From NCBI RefSeq assembly GCF_007858445.1, contig NZ_VIGV01000005.1:144835-208834 (forward strand): a stretch of 64,000 nucleotides of DNA, written 5' to 3'. The notes beneath the pieces were generated by a model. The model had not been told where the DNA came from. It did not search any database and saw only the letters and a program-made list of their open reading frames with translations. Positions 43,286-52,038 of this stretch are shown piece by piece (position 1 is the stretch's first letter; every line of letters starts with the position of its first letter). This DNA is from Tsukamurella sputi. GTDB lineage: Bacteria; Actinomycetota; Actinomycetes; Mycobacteriales; Mycobacteriaceae. Position numbers and translations under genes: made by a program.

Positions 43286-43387
43286 CTACTTGCCGAGTTT
43301 CCTACGCTGCACCCGGGTGCGGCGGAGCAGCTTGCGGTGCTTCTTCTTCGACATGCGCTTGCGGCGCTTCTTGATCACTGAACCCAT
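43286..43387 (-). CDS. small ribosomal protein bS22 (AURKAIP1/COX24 domain)
   Basis: A 33-residue, extremely basic protein: [20 protein letters not shown] followed by [13 protein letters not shown]. This is the conserved actinobacterial AURKAIP1/COX24 peptide which, in mycobacterial ribosome structures, is bS22 near the decoding centre. GTGAGGAACCC provides a ribosome site. It corresponds to Rv0500B, next to the excisionase-like gene and galE2 in M. tuberculosis. It is too short for most gene callers. Confidence 0.92.
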
Positions 43388-43551
43388 GGGTTCCTCACGT
43401 CTCTCTATCGAATTGCCATGTTCGGTGCGCGGCGGCCGGGTACGTACAAGAGCCCCCGCGTCCACGCAGCAGGCTTCTACTCTACCCGGCGCGGCGACCC
43501 AGGCGAAATCCGCCCGTGCCGCCGCTGCCGCTGACGTCCTCCGACGAGGGT

Positions 43552-43797
43552 TTATCCCGCGTCGAAGAACGAGGTCTGGAGGTAGTCGTGGACCGCCTTC
43601 TCGTGGACGCGGAAGGACCGCCCCACCCGCACCGCGGGGAGCTCCCCGTTGTGCACCAGGCGGTAGACCGTCATCTTCGACACCCTCATGAGGGTGGCCA
43701 CTTCGGCCACCGTCAGGAACGACGAGCCGGCTGCCTGGGGAGCCTGAGCTCCGGCACCGATCTCGGCGGGCTTGGTGTTCTTGTTTGCAGACGCCAT
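43552..43797 (-). CDS. excisionase-family helix-turn-helix protein (Rv0500A-like)
   Basis: An 81-residue DNA-binding protein. A polar N-terminal third is followed by the Xis/MerR-type helix-turn-helix [47 protein letters not shown]. It lies between proC and bS22 exactly as Rv0500A does, so it is a conserved chromosomal regulator rather than a phage excisionase. The ATG at MASANK was preferred; an in-frame ATG 60 bases upstream would add a polar extension. The flanking gaps of 164 and 128 bases hold promoters but nothing else I recognise. Confidence 0.87.
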
Positions 43798-43925
43798 GTA
43801 ATCCCTAACCTCCGGCACATGTCGCGCCGCCGGCTTCCCCTCCGGCGGACCTGACACGCACGTGCTTCGAGCAGCTTAGCGGTACCAATGGGAATAATGC
43901 GACGGGAGTGAGCTAACCGAAGCTT

Positions 43926-44735
43926 CTACCCGAGCTTCCCGAGCTCGGCCGATCGCTCGGCGCAGGCCCTCGTCGCCGCGTAAAACGCAGGTCGGAGGCC
44001 ATTCTTCTCCAGTTCGCGGATCGCGGCGGCCGTCGTGCCGCCCGGCGAAGTCACCGCCGCCCGGAGCTCGACGGGCGACGAAGAAGTCTCAACCATTAGT
44101 GCACCCGCGCCCGCGATCGTGTGCGTGGCGAGGGTCGTCGCCTGGTCCCGCGTGAGGCCCAGATCGACGCCCGCGTCGATCATCGCCTCGGCCACCAGGA
44201 AGGCGTAGGCGGGCCCGGAGCCGGACAGCGCGGTGAGGGCGTCGAGCTTCGACTCGGGCACGACGAGGGTCTGCCCGACGGCCTCCATCACCTCGCGGAC
44301 GAGGCCCACGTGCGCCTCGCCGGCGTCGCGCCCGCCGGAGATCCCGCTCATCGACTTGCCGACGAGCATCGCCGTGTTGGGCATGACCCGCACGACGGGC
44401 GTCCCGGCGGGCAGGGCCGCCTCGTAGACCGTCGTGGGCACGCCCGCGGCCACCGATGCGACCACGGCGCCCGGACGCAGCGCCGCGGCCACGTCGGGCA
44501 GGATCGCCGAGACCACGTCGGGCTTGACCGCGATCACGACGAGGTCGGCCCCGTCGACGGCCTCCCCGACCGTGGTCACCGTCGACACCCCGTAGCGCTC
44601 GGCGAGTTCCCCGCCGCGGCCCGAGTGCGGCTCGGCGACGGTGAGGGCGCCGGGCTCGTGCCCGGCCGCGACGAGGCCGCCGAGCAGCGCCTCGCCGATC
44701 CGTCCGCCGCCGATCAGCGCGATACGACCATCCAT
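43926..44735 (-). CDS. proC: pyrroline-5-carboxylate reductase
   Basis: Last step of proline synthesis, NADPH-dependent. The 269-residue protein has the Rossmann motif IALIGGGRIGEALLGGLVAAG at about 4-24 and the C-terminal signature ALSGSGPAYAFLVAEAMIDAGVDLGL near 166-191 with TSPGGTTAAAIRELE near 229-243. GAGGAGC lies upstream of the ATG. Confidence 0.96.
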   Translation of the reverse strand: MDGRIALIGGGRIGEALLGGLVAAGHEPGALTVAEPHSGRGGELAERYGVSTVTTVGEAVDGADLVVIAVKPDVVSAILPDVAAALRPGAVVASVAAGVPTTVYEAALPAGTPVVRVMPNTAMLVGKSMSGISGGRDAGEAHVGLVREVMEAVGQTLVVPESKLDALTALSGSGPAYAFLVAEAMIDAGVDLGLTRDQATTLATHTIAGAGALMVETSSSPVELRAAVTSPGGTTAAAIRELEKNGLRPAFYAATRACAERSAELGKLG

Positions 44736-44761
44736 GTCAGTGCTCCTCGATCAGGTTGGGG

Positions 44762-45580
44762 TCAGGACTTCGGGGCCGGCATCATCGCCAGCTGCCGGGA
44801 CGTCGCCACGACGTGCCCGGATTCGTCGACGAGGACGTGGTCCTCCTCGAACCAGCGCTGCCCGACGACGGGCGCCGACGCGCGGAACCGCAGCCAGCCG
44901 TTCACCGGCTCGCGCCGCACCGAGGCGGTCAGCGTGATCGTGGGCGCCCAGCCCACGCCGCCGAGGTTCGCGACCACGGGCAGCGAGATGTCGGTCGCGA
45001 GCAGCGCGAACAGGCCCGACAGCGGCTCCTCGCGCAGGCGGACCCAGCCGCGGGTCTCGGCGGGACCCGTGCGTCCCTCGATGACGGGCAGGGTCGACGG
45101 GTCGTAGTGCACCTCGGCCACGCGGCCGACCTTGAAGATCTTGGCCGCCGGATGCTCGGGGTCCCAGGCCAGCGCGGTGGGCGGCGGCGTCGGCGGCATC
45201 GCGTCGAGCGGCAGCGCCTCGGCGTACCGCTCCTCGCCCTCGTCGCGGCGCGCGAGGGTCACCGCGGCCTGCACGTAGACGCGGTCGCCCTGCACCGCCT
45301 CGACGTTGACGAAGGACGTGGTGCGGCCGCGCTTGCGCACGTCGGTCCGCAGCTCGAGGTGCCCCGCGTCGGGTGCGCCGAGGTACTCGGCGGAGATCAC
45401 GACGGGCGTCACCTCGGGATCGCCCCCGTCGTCGAGGTAGGCGGCACGTCCGGCCGCGGCGATCACGGCGAGCAGTGCTCCGCCGTGCACCTTGGTGCCC
45501 ACCGTCCAGGTGGGGTCGATGTCGGCGGTGTATCCGCCGGGGGCCTTCGCAACGGAGACGAGGTCCGCGAACAAAGCCAT
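44762..45580 (-). CDS. acyl-CoA thioesterase, double hot-dog (TesB-like) protein
   Basis: A 272-residue thioesterase-family protein made of two hot-dog repeats. The first has DPTWTVGTKVHGGALLAVIAAAGRAA near 22-47 and SAEYLGAPDAGHLELRTDVRKRGRTTSFVNVEA; the second begins near 150 and contains NGWLRFRASAPVVGQRWFEEDHVLVDESGHVVATSRQL. It probably hydrolyses acyl-CoA in the cytoplasm. AAGGAGAG upstream fixes the ATG. It is followed by proC after 26 bases. Confidence 0.85.
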   Translation of the reverse strand: MALFADLVSVAKAPGGYTADIDPTWTVGTKVHGGALLAVIAAAGRAAYLDDGGDPEVTPVVISAEYLGAPDAGHLELRTDVRKRGRTTSFVNVEAVQGDRVYVQAAVTLARRDEGEERYAEALPLDAMPPTPPPTALAWDPEHPAAKIFKVGRVAEVHYDPSTLPVIEGRTGPAETRGWVRLREEPLSGLFALLATDISLPVVANLGGVGWAPTITLTASVRREPVNGWLRFRASAPVVGQRWFEEDHVLVDESGHVVATSRQLAMMPAPKS

Positions 45581-45620
45581 CTGTGCGCTCTCCTTACCGG
45601 GGCACCCGCGGTGCCCGACG

Positions 45621-46472
45621 TCAGGCGGCAGGGTCGGTGCGCAGGTGCTCCCGCGCGAATCCCAGCGCCTCCGTGAGCATCGCACGTCGCTCCTCGGGCG
45701 TTTTCGCCGAGCCGGTCGCGATCTCGAGGATCACGTGGCCGTCGAAGCCCGACGCCGCGAGCCGGCGGCACACCTCGGCGGCCGGCTGGGTGCCGTGACC
45801 GGGCACGAGGTGCTCGTCGACGGCCGCGCCGAGGCCGTCGGTGAGGTGCAGGTGGCGCAGACCGTCACCCATCCGGTCCATCAGTTCGAGGGCGTCGACG
45901 CCCGCGGTCGCCGTGTGCGAGAGGTCCAACGTGTAGTGCGCATAGCCCACGTCCGTCGGGTCGATCGACGGTGCGAAGGCCGAGACCGCGGTGCCCGGGT
46001 GGCCCCGACGCTTGAGTCGCTCGACCGCCTCACCGCGACGCCCGAAGAAGGCGTCGAGCCGCATCGGGAACATGTTCTCCACGGCCACGGCGACGTCGGT
46101 GCCGTCCTCGAGTTCGCTCACCAGGTCGACGAAGTTCTCGGCGTACCGCCGCTGCCAGCGGAACGGCGGGTGCACGACGACGGTGTCCGCGCCGAGGTCC
46201 TCCGCGGCCGTGACGGCCCGCCCGAGCTTCGCCATGGGGTCCGGCCCCCAGACGCGCTGGCTGATCAGCAGGCAGGGCGCGTGGACGGACAGCACCGGCA
46301 CGTCGTAGCGCATGGACAGGCCCGCGACGTGGGCGATGTCCTGGCTGGCCGACTCGTGCCAGACCATGAGCTCGACACCGTCGTACCCGGTCTCGGCGGC
46401 GTAGCGGAAGGCGTCCTCGAGCTTCTCGGGGTAGACCGAGGCCGTCGACAGCCCGACCGCGATCCCGCTCAC
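45621..46472 (-). CDS. sugar phosphate isomerase/epimerase-like TIM-barrel protein (Rv0498 type)
   Basis: A 283-residue AP-endonuclease-2-like barrel. Features are VGLSTASVYPEKLEDAFRYAAETGYDGVELMVWHES at the N-terminus, LSVHAPCLL, DTVVVHPPFRWQ, VAVENMFPM, YTLDLSHTA and LRHLHLTDG, which supply His, Glu and Asp ligands for metal as in xylose-isomerase-like barrels. The GTG start is backed by TACTGT exactly seven bases upstream. The true substrate is unknown; family members include inositol-catabolism enzymes. Confidence 0.83.
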   Translation of the reverse strand: MSGIAVGLSTASVYPEKLEDAFRYAAETGYDGVELMVWHESASQDIAHVAGLSMRYDVPVLSVHAPCLLISQRVWGPDPMAKLGRAVTAAEDLGADTVVVHPPFRWQRRYAENFVDLVSELEDGTDVAVAVENMFPMRLDAFFGRRGEAVERLKRRGHPGTAVSAFAPSIDPTDVGYAHYTLDLSHTATAGVDALELMDRMGDGLRHLHLTDGLGAAVDEHLVPGHGTQPAAEVCRRLAASGFDGHVILEIATGSAKTPEERRAMLTEALGFAREHLRTDPAA

Positions 46473-46479
46473 CTCGCCG

Positions 46480-46485
46480 ACAGTA
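46480..46485 (-). promoter_or_regulatory. -10 box of the isomerase-like gene
   Basis: TACTGT on the minus strand ends seven bases before the GTG; leaderless pattern. It lies at the very end of the upstream gene. Confidence 0.5.
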
Positions 46486-46486
46486 C

Positions 46487-47686
46487 TCAGTTGGAGCCGA
46501 GCACCATCAACAGCGGGCCGAAGGTGATCACCAGTCCCACGAACAGCGCCAGCCCCAACGTCAGGTAGTCGGTGGTCTTGCGCAGGTAGTGCGTGAAGGT
46601 CACGATGGCGATGATCACGATGAACGCGAGCACGGTGGCCAGCGCGATCGTCGCCTTGCCGCCGCCCCAGTTCCACAGCTTGAAGAAGCCGTAGAACAGG
46701 CCGGCGCCGGCGGCGAGGCCGAGCACGACCTCGGCGGCCAGGGCGAGCCAGCCCCGGCCCTTGCCGCTCGACGGTGCCTTCTCGTCGGCGTCCTCGGCGT
46801 CGCCCGGCGTCGCGAGGAAGTCGGGGGTCTCGGCGGCGCGCGCCTCGTCGATCTGCTGGGCGCTCATCGACGCGGTGTCGGGGGCGACGGGCGCATCGGA
46901 GGCCACGTCCGCGTCCGGCACGGCGACGGGCCGCACGTCGACGGTGTCGTCGGCCTCGATCTCGGCGAACCGCGACTGCCGTTCGCGGACCTGGGCGGTG
47001 TTGAAGTCGGCGGTCGCCATGATCGGCGCCTCGGCCTGGTCCCAGCGCGACCACGCGTAGTCGGTGCCGTCCTCGGCCTGCGCCGCGGCGGCCGCGGGCT
47101 CGGCGGCGACGTCGGCCACCTCCTCGACCGGAGCGGATTCGCCGGGTTCCTGCGGGGTCTCCGCGCCGGACCCGCGGTTCCAGCGGAGCAGTCCGCCGCG
47201 CCGGGACGGGCGCCCGGAGGGGGCCTCGGGCTCGACGGGGGACTCGACCTCGGCCTCAGCCTCGACGACCTCGACCTCCGGCTCGGGCTCGGCGGGCGAT
47301 TCCTTCGCCGGGGCCGGACCTGCGTCGGCCACGGCGGCGGCGAGGAAGGAGGAGGTGATCGGCTCGTCGTCGGACTCGGCCTCGGCGACGGGCGCAGCGC
47401 CCCGCGGGGCCTCTGCCTCGGGCTCGACGGTCTCCGGCGTCACTGCCTCGGGGGCCACGGCCTCGGGGGCGGCGGGCGACGCCGCGGCCGCCGGCGCGGC
47501 GGGTGCCTGCGCGCCCGGCGCGGGCTGGTCGTCACGGACGACGGGGATCTCCCCCGTCAGCTCGGCGACGGTGATGGAGTTCTCCCCGCCGCGGTGGCGT
47601 CGGCGGCGTCCGCCCGCAGGTGCGGCCGGGGCGCCGCCTTCCCTGGCGAGCAGCTCCGCCAGCGAAATCCTTCGCTCCTCGCTCAT
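46487..47686 (-). CDS. large Ala/Pro/Glu-rich membrane-anchored protein (Rv0497-like)
   Basis: A 399-residue protein. A conserved N-terminal segment [20 protein letters not shown] and [14 protein letters not shown] is followed by about 230 residues of low-complexity Ala/Pro/Glu sequence, then [17 protein letters not shown] and three hydrophobic spans between about 325 and 395. The repeat of the short motif (I)(S/T)(V/L)AEL suggests a docking element. It corresponds in position to Rv0497 (between ppx1 and Rv0498). Function unknown; the disordered acidic region would be cytosolic. The 161-base gap upstream probably carries its promoter. Confidence 0.8.
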   Translation of the reverse strand: MSEERRISLAELLAREGGAPAAPAGGRRRRHRGGENSITVAELTGEIPVVRDDQPAPGAQAPAAPAAAASPAAPEAVAPEAVTPETVEPEAEAPRGAAPVAEAESDDEPITSSFLAAAVADAGPAPAKESPAEPEPEVEVVEAEAEVESPVEPEAPSGRPSRRGGLLRWNRGSGAETPQEPGESAPVEEVADVAAEPAAAAAQAEDGTDYAWSRWDQAEAPIMATADFNTAQVRERQSRFAEIEADDTVDVRPVAVPDADVASDAPVAPDTASMSAQQIDEARAAETPDFLATPGDAEDADEKAPSSGKGRGWLALAAEVVLGLAAGAGLFYGFFKLWNWGGGKATIALATVLAFIVIIAIVTFTHYLRKTTDYLTLGLALFVGLVITFGPLLMVLGSN

Positions 47687-47847
47687 GCACGTCACCGTCC
47701 TGTGGCTCGTCGGCCTCGTGGGCCCTGCGCGTGCCGGAATTGTCACACCCGCCACTCACGCCTATGTGGTCTCAAGCAGATTCTACGTGTACACCGCGCC
47801 GCAACCTCGGCGGCACACGCGGCGGTGCACGATGTTACTTCGTACCC

Positions 47848-48807
47848 TTAATGGGACTTCGCCCCGTTCTCCGGCGTGAACCCGGCCTGCGTGTCCAGGT
47901 AACGGAGGATCACGCCCTCGCGCAGCGCCCACGGGCAGATGTCGAGGGCCTCCACCTTCATCGCCCGCATCGCGGCCTCCGCGACCAGCGCGCCGGCCAC
48001 GATCTGGCCGGCCCGGTCGGAGCTGAGCCCGTCCAGCTCGCGCCGGTCGGCCTCGGTCATGCGGCTGATGAAGGCGATGAGCTGACTGAGCCCCCGCGCC
48101 GTCAGCGTGCGCTTGACGCGCGGCCCGGCGGAGGAGGGCGCGGCGCCGGTCAGGCGGGCCAGTGTGCGCATCGTCTTCGACGTCCCCGCCACCAGGTCGG
48201 GTGTGCCGACGGCCTGCAGGCGTTCGGCGGCCGGCGCGATCTCCGCGTCGAGCCAGTCCCGGAGCATGCCCACCCGGCGCCGCCCGGGCGGATCGTCGGG
48301 CAGCCACTCGCGGGTGATCCGGCCGGCGCCCAGCGGCAGCGAGAGCGCCACGTCGGGCTCCTCGTCGACGCCGTTGCTCATCTCCAGCGAGCCGCCGCCG
48401 ATGTCGATGTTGAGCACGCGACCGACGCTCCAGCCGTACCAGCGCCGCACGGCGAGCGCGGTGAGGCGCGACTCGTCGGCGCCGGAGAGCACCTCGACGT
48501 CGACGCCCGTGGCCTGCTTGACGTGGGCGAGCACCGTGTCGGTGTTGCTCGCGTCGCGGACCGCGGAGGTGGCGAAGGCCATCACCTCGGAGCAGCCCGA
48601 GCTGCGCGCGATCTTCGTGAACTCCTCGACCGAGGCGACGAGCGCGTCCTCGCCGGCCTGGCTGAGCCGGCCGCTGGGTTCGATCTTCTCGGCCAGGCGG
48701 AGAGTGGCCTTGGTGGAGCTCATCGGAGTCGGGTGCGCGCCCCAGTGGGCGTCGACCACGAGCAGATGCACCGTATTGGACCCGATGTCGAGGACTCCCA
48801 ATCTCAC
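47848..48807 (-). CDS. ppx: exopolyphosphatase / pppGpp phosphohydrolase (Ppx/GppA family)
   Basis: A 319-residue ASKHA-fold protein: [17 protein letters not shown] at about 5-21, [12 protein letters not shown] near 103-114, and the second phosphate loop [14 protein letters not shown] near 160-173. It is about the length of M. tuberculosis Rv0496 (Ppx1), a short form that hydrolyses polyphosphate, without the C-terminal HD-like domain of E. coli Ppx. The GTG start has TAGATT six bases upstream and is divergent from the next gene. Confidence 0.92.
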   Translation of the reverse strand: MRLGVLDIGSNTVHLLVVDAHWGAHPTPMSSTKATLRLAEKIEPSGRLSQAGEDALVASVEEFTKIARSSGCSEVMAFATSAVRDASNTDTVLAHVKQATGVDVEVLSGADESRLTALAVRRWYGWSVGRVLNIDIGGGSLEMSNGVDEEPDVALSLPLGAGRITREWLPDDPPGRRRVGMLRDWLDAEIAPAAERLQAVGTPDLVAGTSKTMRTLARLTGAAPSSAGPRVKRTLTARGLSQLIAFISRMTEADRRELDGLSSDRAGQIVAGALVAEAAMRAMKVEALDICPWALREGVILRYLDTQAGFTPENGAKSH

Positions 48808-48813
48808 CCCGCC

Positions 48814-48833
48814 AATCTAGACCCGACTACGGT
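48814..48833. promoter_or_regulatory. back-to-back -10 boxes of ppx and the divergent gene
   Basis: TAGATT (48814-48819, minus) is six bases from the ppx GTG and TACGGT (48828-48833, plus) seven bases from the opposite GTG. Only 33 bases separate the two start codons, so the two leaderless promoters must overlap in their -35 regions. Confidence 0.55.
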
Positions 48834-48840
48834 GGCCCCT

Positions 48841-49695
48841 GTGACCGACCTTCCGATGCCCGGCGTGCGGCGGTCCGCCGCTCAGCCGATGGGGCGCCCC
48901 GCGCCCGAGGTCCCGCTGGACTTCCCGCGCGAGTGGCTGGAGTTCCCGGACCCGGCCGACCCCAACCACCTCATCGCCGCGGACCTGACGTGGCTGCTCT
49001 CGCACTGGACGTGCATGTTCGGCACCGCCTCCTGCCACGGCATCGAGCCGGGCCGGGAGACGGACGGCTGCTGCAGCCACGGCGCCTTCCTCTCAGACAA
49101 GGACGACAGGAAACGCCTCAAGAAGGCGGTGGCGAAGCTCACGGACGACGACTGGCAGTTCCGCGGCAAAGGCCTGGGGAAGAAGGGGTACCTCGAGGAG
49201 GACGACCTCGACGACGAGCCCGCGCTGCGGACCCGCAGGTACGACGGTGCCTGCATCTTCCTCAACCGGCCCGGCTTCCCCGGCGGTGAGGGCTGCGCCC
49301 TGCACGCCATGGCGCTGCGGACCGGCGTGGAGCCGCTCACCGTCAAGCCCGACGTGTGCTGGCAGCTGCCCGTCCGGCGCACCCAGGAGTGGATCGAGCG
49401 CCCCGACGGCGAGCAGATCCTGCGCACCACGATCGGCGAGTACGACCGCCGCGGGTGGGGCGCGGGCGGGCTGGACCTGCAGTGGTACTGCACGGGCTCG
49501 CCGGAGGCGCACGTCGGCGCGCAGCAGGTGTGGCAGAGCTACGCCCCGGAGCTGACCGAGTTGCTGGGCGAGGAGGCCTACGCCGCGCTCGCTCGCGAGT
49601 GCGAGGCCCGCCAGGACCGGCTCGTCGCCGTGCATCCGGCCACCGCCGCCGCGACCGAGCGGCAGAGCTACGACATGAAGTACGTGGAGCTGTAG
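48841..49695 (+). CDS. conserved cysteine-rich protein (Rv0495c-like)
   Basis: A 284-residue soluble protein with an unusual spread of cysteines and histidines: [30 protein letters not shown] near 54-84, [23 protein letters not shown] near 136-158 and PDVCWQLPV near 170. The pattern CX6CX10CC with a later CX13C resembles putative metal-cluster proteins (YkgJ or DUF3109-like), so a bound Fe-S or Zn site is likely. It holds the place of M. tuberculosis Rv0495c, which is conserved but uncharacterised. The GTG start is seven bases after TACGGT. Confidence 0.8.
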   Translation: MTDLPMPGVRRSAAQPMGRPAPEVPLDFPREWLEFPDPADPNHLIAADLTWLLSHWTCMFGTASCHGIEPGRETDGCCSHGAFLSDKDDRKRLKKAVAKLTDDDWQFRGKGLGKKGYLEEDDLDDEPALRTRRYDGACIFLNRPGFPGGEGCALHAMALRTGVEPLTVKPDVCWQLPVRRTQEWIERPDGEQILRTTIGEYDRRGWGAGGLDLQWYCTGSPEAHVGAQQVWQSYAPELTELLGEEAYAALARECEARQDRLVAVHPATAAATERQSYDMKYVEL

Positions 49696-49699
49696 CCGC

Positions 49700-50389
49700 T
49701 CAGGGCTCGAGTTTGTAACCCAGGCCGCGGACGGTGACCAGGTGCTTCGGGTTGGCCGGATCCGCCTCGATCTTGCTGCGCAGGCGTTTGACGTGCACGT
49801 CGAGGGTCTTGGTGTCGCCCACGTAGTCGGCGCCCCAGACGCGGTCGATCAACTGACCGCGCGTGAGCACGCGGCCGCTGTTGCGCAGCAGGTACTCGAG
49901 CAGGTCGAACTCCTTGAGCGGGAGGGTCACGACCTCTCCCCCGACGGTGACCACGTGCCGCTCGACGTCCATCCGCACCGGGCCGCCCTCGAGGACGCCG
50001 TCGTCGAGGCCGTCCGCGGCGGCCGTGTCGGCACCGCGGCGCAGGACCGCGCGGATGCGGGCGATGAGCTCGCGCGCCGAGTAGGGCTTGGTGACGTAGT
50101 CGTCGGCGCCCAGCTCGAGGCCCACGACCTTGTCGATCTCGCTGTCGCGCGCGGTCACCATGATGACCGGGACCGACGAGCGTGCGCGCAGCTGCTTGCA
50201 CACGTCGGTGCCGCTCATCCCGGGCAGCATGAGGTCGAGCAGGACGATGTCGGCGCCGGCGGCGTCGAAGTGCCGCAGCGCCTCGGCCCCGTCGCCCACG
50301 ACGGTGGTCTCGAACCCCTCCTTGCGGAGCAGGAACGCGAGGGGGTCGGCCAGCGACTCCTCGTCCTCGACGATCAGTACGTGTGTCAC
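49700..50389 (-). CDS. regX3: two-component response regulator RegX3
   Basis: A 229-residue OmpR/PhoB-type regulator. The receiver domain has Asp52 (IVLLDLMLPGMSG) as phosphoacceptor and Lys in YVTKPYS near 101; the winged-helix DNA-binding domain occupies about 130-227 (LPLKEFDLLEYLLRNSGRVLTRGQLIDRVWG, TKTLDVHVKRLRSKIE, VRGLGYKLEP). With SenX3 it controls the phosphate-starvation response in mycobacteria. Its start overlaps the senX3 stop by four bases. Confidence 0.94.
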   Translation of the reverse strand: MTHVLIVEDEESLADPLAFLLRKEGFETTVVGDGAEALRHFDAAGADIVLLDLMLPGMSGTDVCKQLRARSSVPVIMVTARDSEIDKVVGLELGADDYVTKPYSARELIARIRAVLRRGADTAAADGLDDGVLEGGPVRMDVERHVVTVGGEVVTLPLKEFDLLEYLLRNSGRVLTRGQLIDRVWGADYVGDTKTLDVHVKRLRSKIEADPANPKHLVTVRGLGYKLEP

Positions 50390-51582
50390 CGCAGTACATC
50401 CTCACTGTGGTCATCGCGCTCCGCAGGATCCGCGCCCGGCTCGACCGACGCCGGCAGTACCAGCGTGAAGGTCGATCCCATGCCCGGTTTGCTCCAGAGC
50501 TTAATGGTGCCGCCGTGGTTCGCGGCGACGTGTTTGACGATGGCGAGACCGAGGCCGGTCCCGCCCGTCATCCGGGACCGCGCCTTGTCGACGCGGAAGA
50601 AGCGCTCGAAGACGCGCTCCTGGTCTTCGGGGGCGATGCCGATGCCCCGGTCGGTGACCGCGATCTCGACCGACGCGGCACCGTCGGGGTCCGCGGCGGG
50701 ACGCAGACGCCGGCTGATCGAGACCTGGGTGTTCTGCGGCGAGTAGGCGATCGCGTTCGAGATGAGGTTCGACAGCGCCGTGAGCAGCAGGGTGTCGTCG
50801 CCGCGGATCTCGAGGCCGGAGGGCTCGTCGACGATGAGCGAGATGTTGTTCGCCTCGGCCGAGACCTGTGCCCGCGCGACGGCCTCGCCGACCACGTCGT
50901 CGACCTCGACGCTGCCGAGATCGGGGAGCTTCTCCGCGCCCTGCAGCCGCGAGAGCGCGATCAGCTCGTTGACCATGTTGCCCATGCGCGTGGATTCGAC
51001 GAGCACGCGGGAACCGAAGTGCCGCACCGCCTCCGGATCGTCGTCGGATTCGAGCAGAGCCTCGGCCAGCAGACCGATCGCACCCACGGGCGTCTTCAGT
51101 TCGTGCGAAACGTTCGCCACGAAGTCGCGGCGGGTGGCCTCCATGCGCTGGTTCTCGGTGTCGTCGTCGGCGTAGACGACGGCGTACTGCTCGTCCGGTT
51201 CCTGGCCCTCGATCAGGTCGACCCGGCAGCGCACCGCGATGGTCGCGCGGTCGGAGCGCCTCGTCACCGCCAGTTCGACGGTGCGCGGCACCCCGGATTC
51301 GAGGACGCGGGAGGCGGCCTCCCAGACGCGGTCGTCGAGGAGTTGCTCGCGGACGAGGGAGAACTCCTCGGCGCGGGCGTTGCAGAGGATCACGTCGCGG
51401 AAGCCGTCCACGACGACGAGCCCGGTGGGCGAGTCGCGGATCACCGCGCGGTGCAGTTCCGCCACCGTCATGCGGGTCGGGCCGGTCGGGACGGCAGTGG
51501 TCACCCGCTGCCGGACGCGACGAGCGAGCCATCCGATGAGGGCGCCCACCAGGGCGGACACCGCACAGAGGACCACAGTCAC
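50386..51582 (-). CDS. senX3: two-component sensor histidine kinase SenX3
   Basis: A 398-residue kinase: one clear N-terminal hydrophobic segment (about 2-20), a PAS-like domain (about 40-140, RDSPTGLVVVDGFRDVILCNARAEEF), the HisKA motif NVSHELKTPVGAIGLLAEALL near 160, and the ATPase domain with N (NLISNAIAYS), G1 (DRGIGIAPEDQERVFERFFRVD) and G2 (GGTGLGLAIVKH) boxes. In mycobacteria SenX3 works with the Pst uptake system and PhoU; neither is in this window, though pitA is at its left end. Confidence 0.94.
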   Translation of the reverse strand: MTVVLCAVSALVGALIGWLARRVRQRVTTAVPTGPTRMTVAELHRAVIRDSPTGLVVVDGFRDVILCNARAEEFSLVREQLLDDRVWEAASRVLESGVPRTVELAVTRRSDRATIAVRCRVDLIEGQEPDEQYAVVYADDDTENQRMEATRRDFVANVSHELKTPVGAIGLLAEALLESDDDPEAVRHFGSRVLVESTRMGNMVNELIALSRLQGAEKLPDLGSVEVDDVVGEAVARAQVSAEANNISLIVDEPSGLEIRGDDTLLLTALSNLISNAIAYSPQNTQVSISRRLRPAADPDGAASVEIAVTDRGIGIAPEDQERVFERFFRVDKARSRMTGGTGLGLAIVKHVAANHGGTIKLWSKPGMGSTFTLVLPASVEPGADPAERDDHSEDVLR

Positions 51583-51645
51583 GCGGTCAGTGTACCCAGG
51601 TTCGCCGGCGATTCTTCACATCGGGAACGACTGGTGAACAACGGG

Positions 51646-51942
51646 TTACCGCTCGGCGGCGTCCTCGACAACGGAGGCGTACTCGGGGTGCTTGGCGACG
51701 TAACTCGCGACGTACGAGCAGACCGCACGGGCCTTCTTGCCGGAGTCGCGGACGTCGTCGAGCGCGGCCCGGGTGAGGACCGCCGCGTAGCCGTTACCGC
51801 CGTACTCGGCGTCGACGACGGTGTGGGTGAGCAGCCGCACGTCCGTCTCGTCGACGTAGTCGAGATAGCCCGCCTGTTCGCCGTCGACGGTGAGCACGTA
51901 GCGCTCCTGTTCCGGGGAGTGGGTCACGGTCACGTCAGCCAT
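51646..51942 (-). CDS. small GNAT-fold N-acetyltransferase (YjdJ-like)
   Basis: A 98-residue protein of the short GNAT family with QAGYLDYVDETDVRLLTHTVVDAEYGGNGYAAVLTRAALDDVRDSGKKARAVCSYVASYVAKHPEY. The acetyl-CoA loop is reduced to YGGNGYA, and C-S-Y-V-A-S-Y is the characteristic C-terminal strand. Substrate unknown. TAGGTT exactly seven bases upstream supports this ATG over a TTG three codons earlier. Confidence 0.87.
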   Translation of the reverse strand: MADVTVTHSPEQERYVLTVDGEQAGYLDYVDETDVRLLTHTVVDAEYGGNGYAAVLTRAALDDVRDSGKKARAVCSYVASYVAKHPEYASVVEDAAER

Positions 51943-51949
51943 GTCGTCC

Positions 51950-51955
51950 AACCTA
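51950..51955 (-). promoter_or_regulatory. -10 box of the GNAT gene
   Basis: TAGGTT on the minus strand, seven bases before the ATG; leaderless pattern. Confidence 0.5.
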
Positions 51956-51990
51956 TCGTCTCCGTCACATCGGAGCCTGAGGAAAGACTG

Positions 51991-52024
51991 AAGGGGCGGT
52001 ACCGATTTCTCGGCACCGCCCCTT
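51991..52024 (-). terminator. terminator after gpmA
   Basis: Arms AAGGGGCGGTACCG and CGGCACCGCCCCTT pair at 13 of 14 positions around a 6-base loop. It begins 15 bases after the gpmA stop and is followed by a short T-rich stretch on the minus strand. Confidence 0.8.
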
Positions 52025-52038
52025 CCTCGTCCGTGGTG

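Noticed and set aside
43552-43797. Phage excisionase marking an integrated element
   Set aside because: The same small helix-turn-helix gene sits at the same place in M. tuberculosis, and no integrase or attachment site is nearby.
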